From NCBI GenBank assembly GCA_947464515.1, contig CANHXF010000078.1:1-7497 (forward strand): a DNA stretch of 7,497 bases, read 5' to 3'. Made by a program: the position numbers and the translations under genes. Under the pieces are notes generated by a model. It was not told where the DNA came from. It did no database searches and saw only the letters and a list, made by a program, of their open reading frames with translations. This stretch comes from Flavobacteriales bacterium (GTDB lineage: Bacteria > Bacteroidota > Bacteroidia > NS11-12g > UBA955). Shown piece after piece: positions 6,195 through 7,497 of the stretch (position 1 is its first letter; every line of letters begins with the position of its first letter).

Positions 6195-7497
6195 ATGAAT
6201 CAAACCCGTAGAATTATTCTCCATGTTATTGCCGATTGGACAGCGGCTACTTTGAGTTGGTTGGGTCTGTTTCTATTTAGGAAGAGTTTTATTGAGGCGA
6301 GTAAACACGGTTACGAAATTCCGGTTAACCACGACGACAATTTGCTATTGGGTCTAGTGTTGGTGCCCCTTTTTTGGATTTTACTTCACGGCATCAGCGG
6401 TTATTACAACTACATTTTTAGACGTTCTCGATTGAAGGAACTTCAGCACACCTTCAACAGCACGGTTATTGGCGTAGTTTTTCTCTTTTTTACATTAATT
6501 CTGGACGATAGTATTTCCAATTATCGGGATTATTACCTGTCGGTTGCATTGTTATTCGGATTCCAATTTCTATCAACCCTTGTTTTTAGATTGATCTTGG
6601 TCACCAAGACGATTCACAATGTCAAAAATAGAGTTTGGGGCTATAACACATTGATCGTAGGTTGCGGCGACAGGGCACTTAAACTTTATCAAGAGTTGAA
6701 TTCGGCCAAAAAATCGGAAGGTTTCTTTATCAAAGGATTTGTCAAAATCAAAGATGAATGTCAATTACAAGATTTTGGAACAACGGTTTTAGGACATTGG
6801 AGTGAATTACCAAGATTGATTCAGGAACTTCAAATTGAAGACATAATTCTTTGTGCTGAGGCAGGTGAAGCCGACCAGGTGACTCCAATTATTGACTGCG
6901 TACAAAATGAAGAGATTCATCTTAAAATTATGCCGGACCAATTCAGTTTGGTTTTGGGGATGGTAAAAATGAACAACATTCTTGGAGCCATGCTGGTGGA
7001 GGTAGATTTTGAGGTGATGCCCACTTGGCAGAAGGTATTGAAAAGAATCATTGACATTTTGGTATCCATCATTGCGTTGATACTCTTGTCTCCTATTTAT
7101 TTAATAATCGCCCTAATTATCAAATTCGACTCCAAAGGTCCGATCTTCTTTACTCAGCCTAGGATTGGGTTAAAAGGGAAATTTTTTAATATCATCAAGT
7201 TCCGTAGCATGAGAGTTAATGCGGAAACATCGGGACCACAACTGAGTCATGACCAAGACGATCGCAGAACGAAAATCGGAATTATTTTGCGTCAAACCCG
7301 TTTGGATGAACTCCCACAATTTATTAATGTCCTATTGGGTCAAATGAGCTTGGTTGGCCCTAGACCTGAGCGAGAATACTTTAAGGAACAAATTGTGGCA
7401 AGGGAGCCTATTTATCAAAGGTTGCAACGAATTAAGCCTGGGATTACGAGTTGGGGACAAATCAAATATGGCTATGCGAGCAATGTCGACGAAATGA
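6195..7497 (+). CDS. Initiating sugar transferase (polyprenyl glycosylphosphotransferase), C-terminus off the right edge
   Basis: It would transfer a sugar-1-phosphate from a nucleotide sugar to undecaprenyl phosphate at the inner membrane, the first step of exopolysaccharide or O-antigen repeat assembly. I translated 434 codons to the edge. Four hydrophobic segments (about 8-28, 49-66, 88-103, 115-136) precede a cytoplasmic Rossmann-like domain (VGCGDRA, 155-161; about 150-255). A basic linker MPTWQKVLKR (275-284) leads to the membrane-associated hairpin (285-310) and the PF02397 catalytic core: GPIFFTQPRIG (315-325), KFRSM (335-339), DDRRTKIG (355-362), the LDELPQ catalytic Asp-Glu dyad D371/E372, MSLVGPRPE (384-392), and KPGITSWGQIKYGY (414-427). 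All core motifs are intact. By comparison with the family about 30-35 residues are missing. ATG 6195 follows the lipoprotein stop by one base. The sugar specificity cannot be read from the sequence. Confidence 0.95.
   Translation, partial: MNQTRRIILHVIADWTAATLSWLGLFLFRKSFIEASKHGYEIPVNHDDNLLLGLVLVPLFWILLHGISGYYNYIFRRSRLKELQHTFNSTVIGVVFLFFTLILDDSISNYRDYYLSVALLFGFQFLSTLVFRLILVTKTIHNVKNRVWGYNTLIVGCGDRALKLYQELNSAKKSEGFFIKGFVKIKDECQLQDFGTTVLGHWSELPRLIQELQIEDIILCAEAGEADQVTPIIDCVQNEEIHLKIMPDQFSLVLGMVKMNNILGAMLVEVDFEVMPTWQKVLKRIIDILVSIIALILLSPIYLIIALIIKFDSKGPIFFTQPRIGLKGKFFNIIKFRSMRVNAETSGPQLSHDQDDRRTKIGIILRQTRLDELPQFINVLLGQMSLVGPRPEREYFKEQIVAREPIYQRLQRIKPGITSWGQIKYGYASNVDEM

Noticed and set aside
1..7497. 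tRNA or rRNA genes, CRISPR arrays, insertion sequences, prophage or defence genes
   Set aside because: The coding frames account for nearly all of the sequence; the gaps are 160 bp or shorter and show no cloverleaf, spaced repeats, terminal inverted repeats or transposase motifs.

Overview
The window looks like a chromosomal segment from a Bacteroidota bacterium. The DNA is AT-rich. The left gene encodes a secreted protein of the kind found in this phylum: a signal peptide, then an SHMMGG motif, a YRDC motif, a CCRN motif and PKD/Ig-like modules. There is a lipoprotein with a lysine-acidic export-like signal after its cysteine. Several short intergenic gaps carry the Bacteroidota promoter -7 motif TAnnTTTG. 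Shine-Dalgarno sequences are weak or absent at most starts. I cannot assign a genus.

Layout. Minus strand, 2044 to 1: N-terminal 681 codons of a large, cysteine-rich exported protein that runs off the left edge. Plus strand, about 2205 (or 2127) to 3494: an M24 Xaa-Pro aminopeptidase. Minus strand, 4198 to 3530: protein-L-isoaspartate O-methyltransferase, convergent with the peptidase. Plus strand, 4268 to 5230: a Gfo/Idh/MocA-fold protein that has lost the usual cofactor-binding and catalytic motifs. Plus strand, 5291 to 6193: a GTG-started lipoprotein of unknown function. Plus strand, 6195 to the right edge: an initiating sugar transferase (polyprenyl glycosylphosphotransferase) lacking only its extreme C-terminus.

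How the parts relate. The first three genes look like independent units: a secreted surface protein and two housekeeping enzymes of peptide turnover and protein repair. The last two genes are one base apart and are almost certainly co-transcribed; they suggest the upstream edge of an exopolysaccharide or surface-glycan locus that continues beyond the window. The degenerate oxidoreductase-like gene lies 60 bp upstream on the same strand and may belong to it. The window is densely coding: the longest stretch without a gene is about 160 bp (2045-2204), and I see no RNA gene, CRISPR array, insertion sequence or attachment site.

The most unusual points are the triple loss of motifs in the Gfo/Idh/MocA-like protein, the lipoprotein coupled to the sugar transferase, and two identical TAAGTTTG boxes placed only 4-5 bases ahead of start codons, which suggests leaderless transcripts or a misplaced start.
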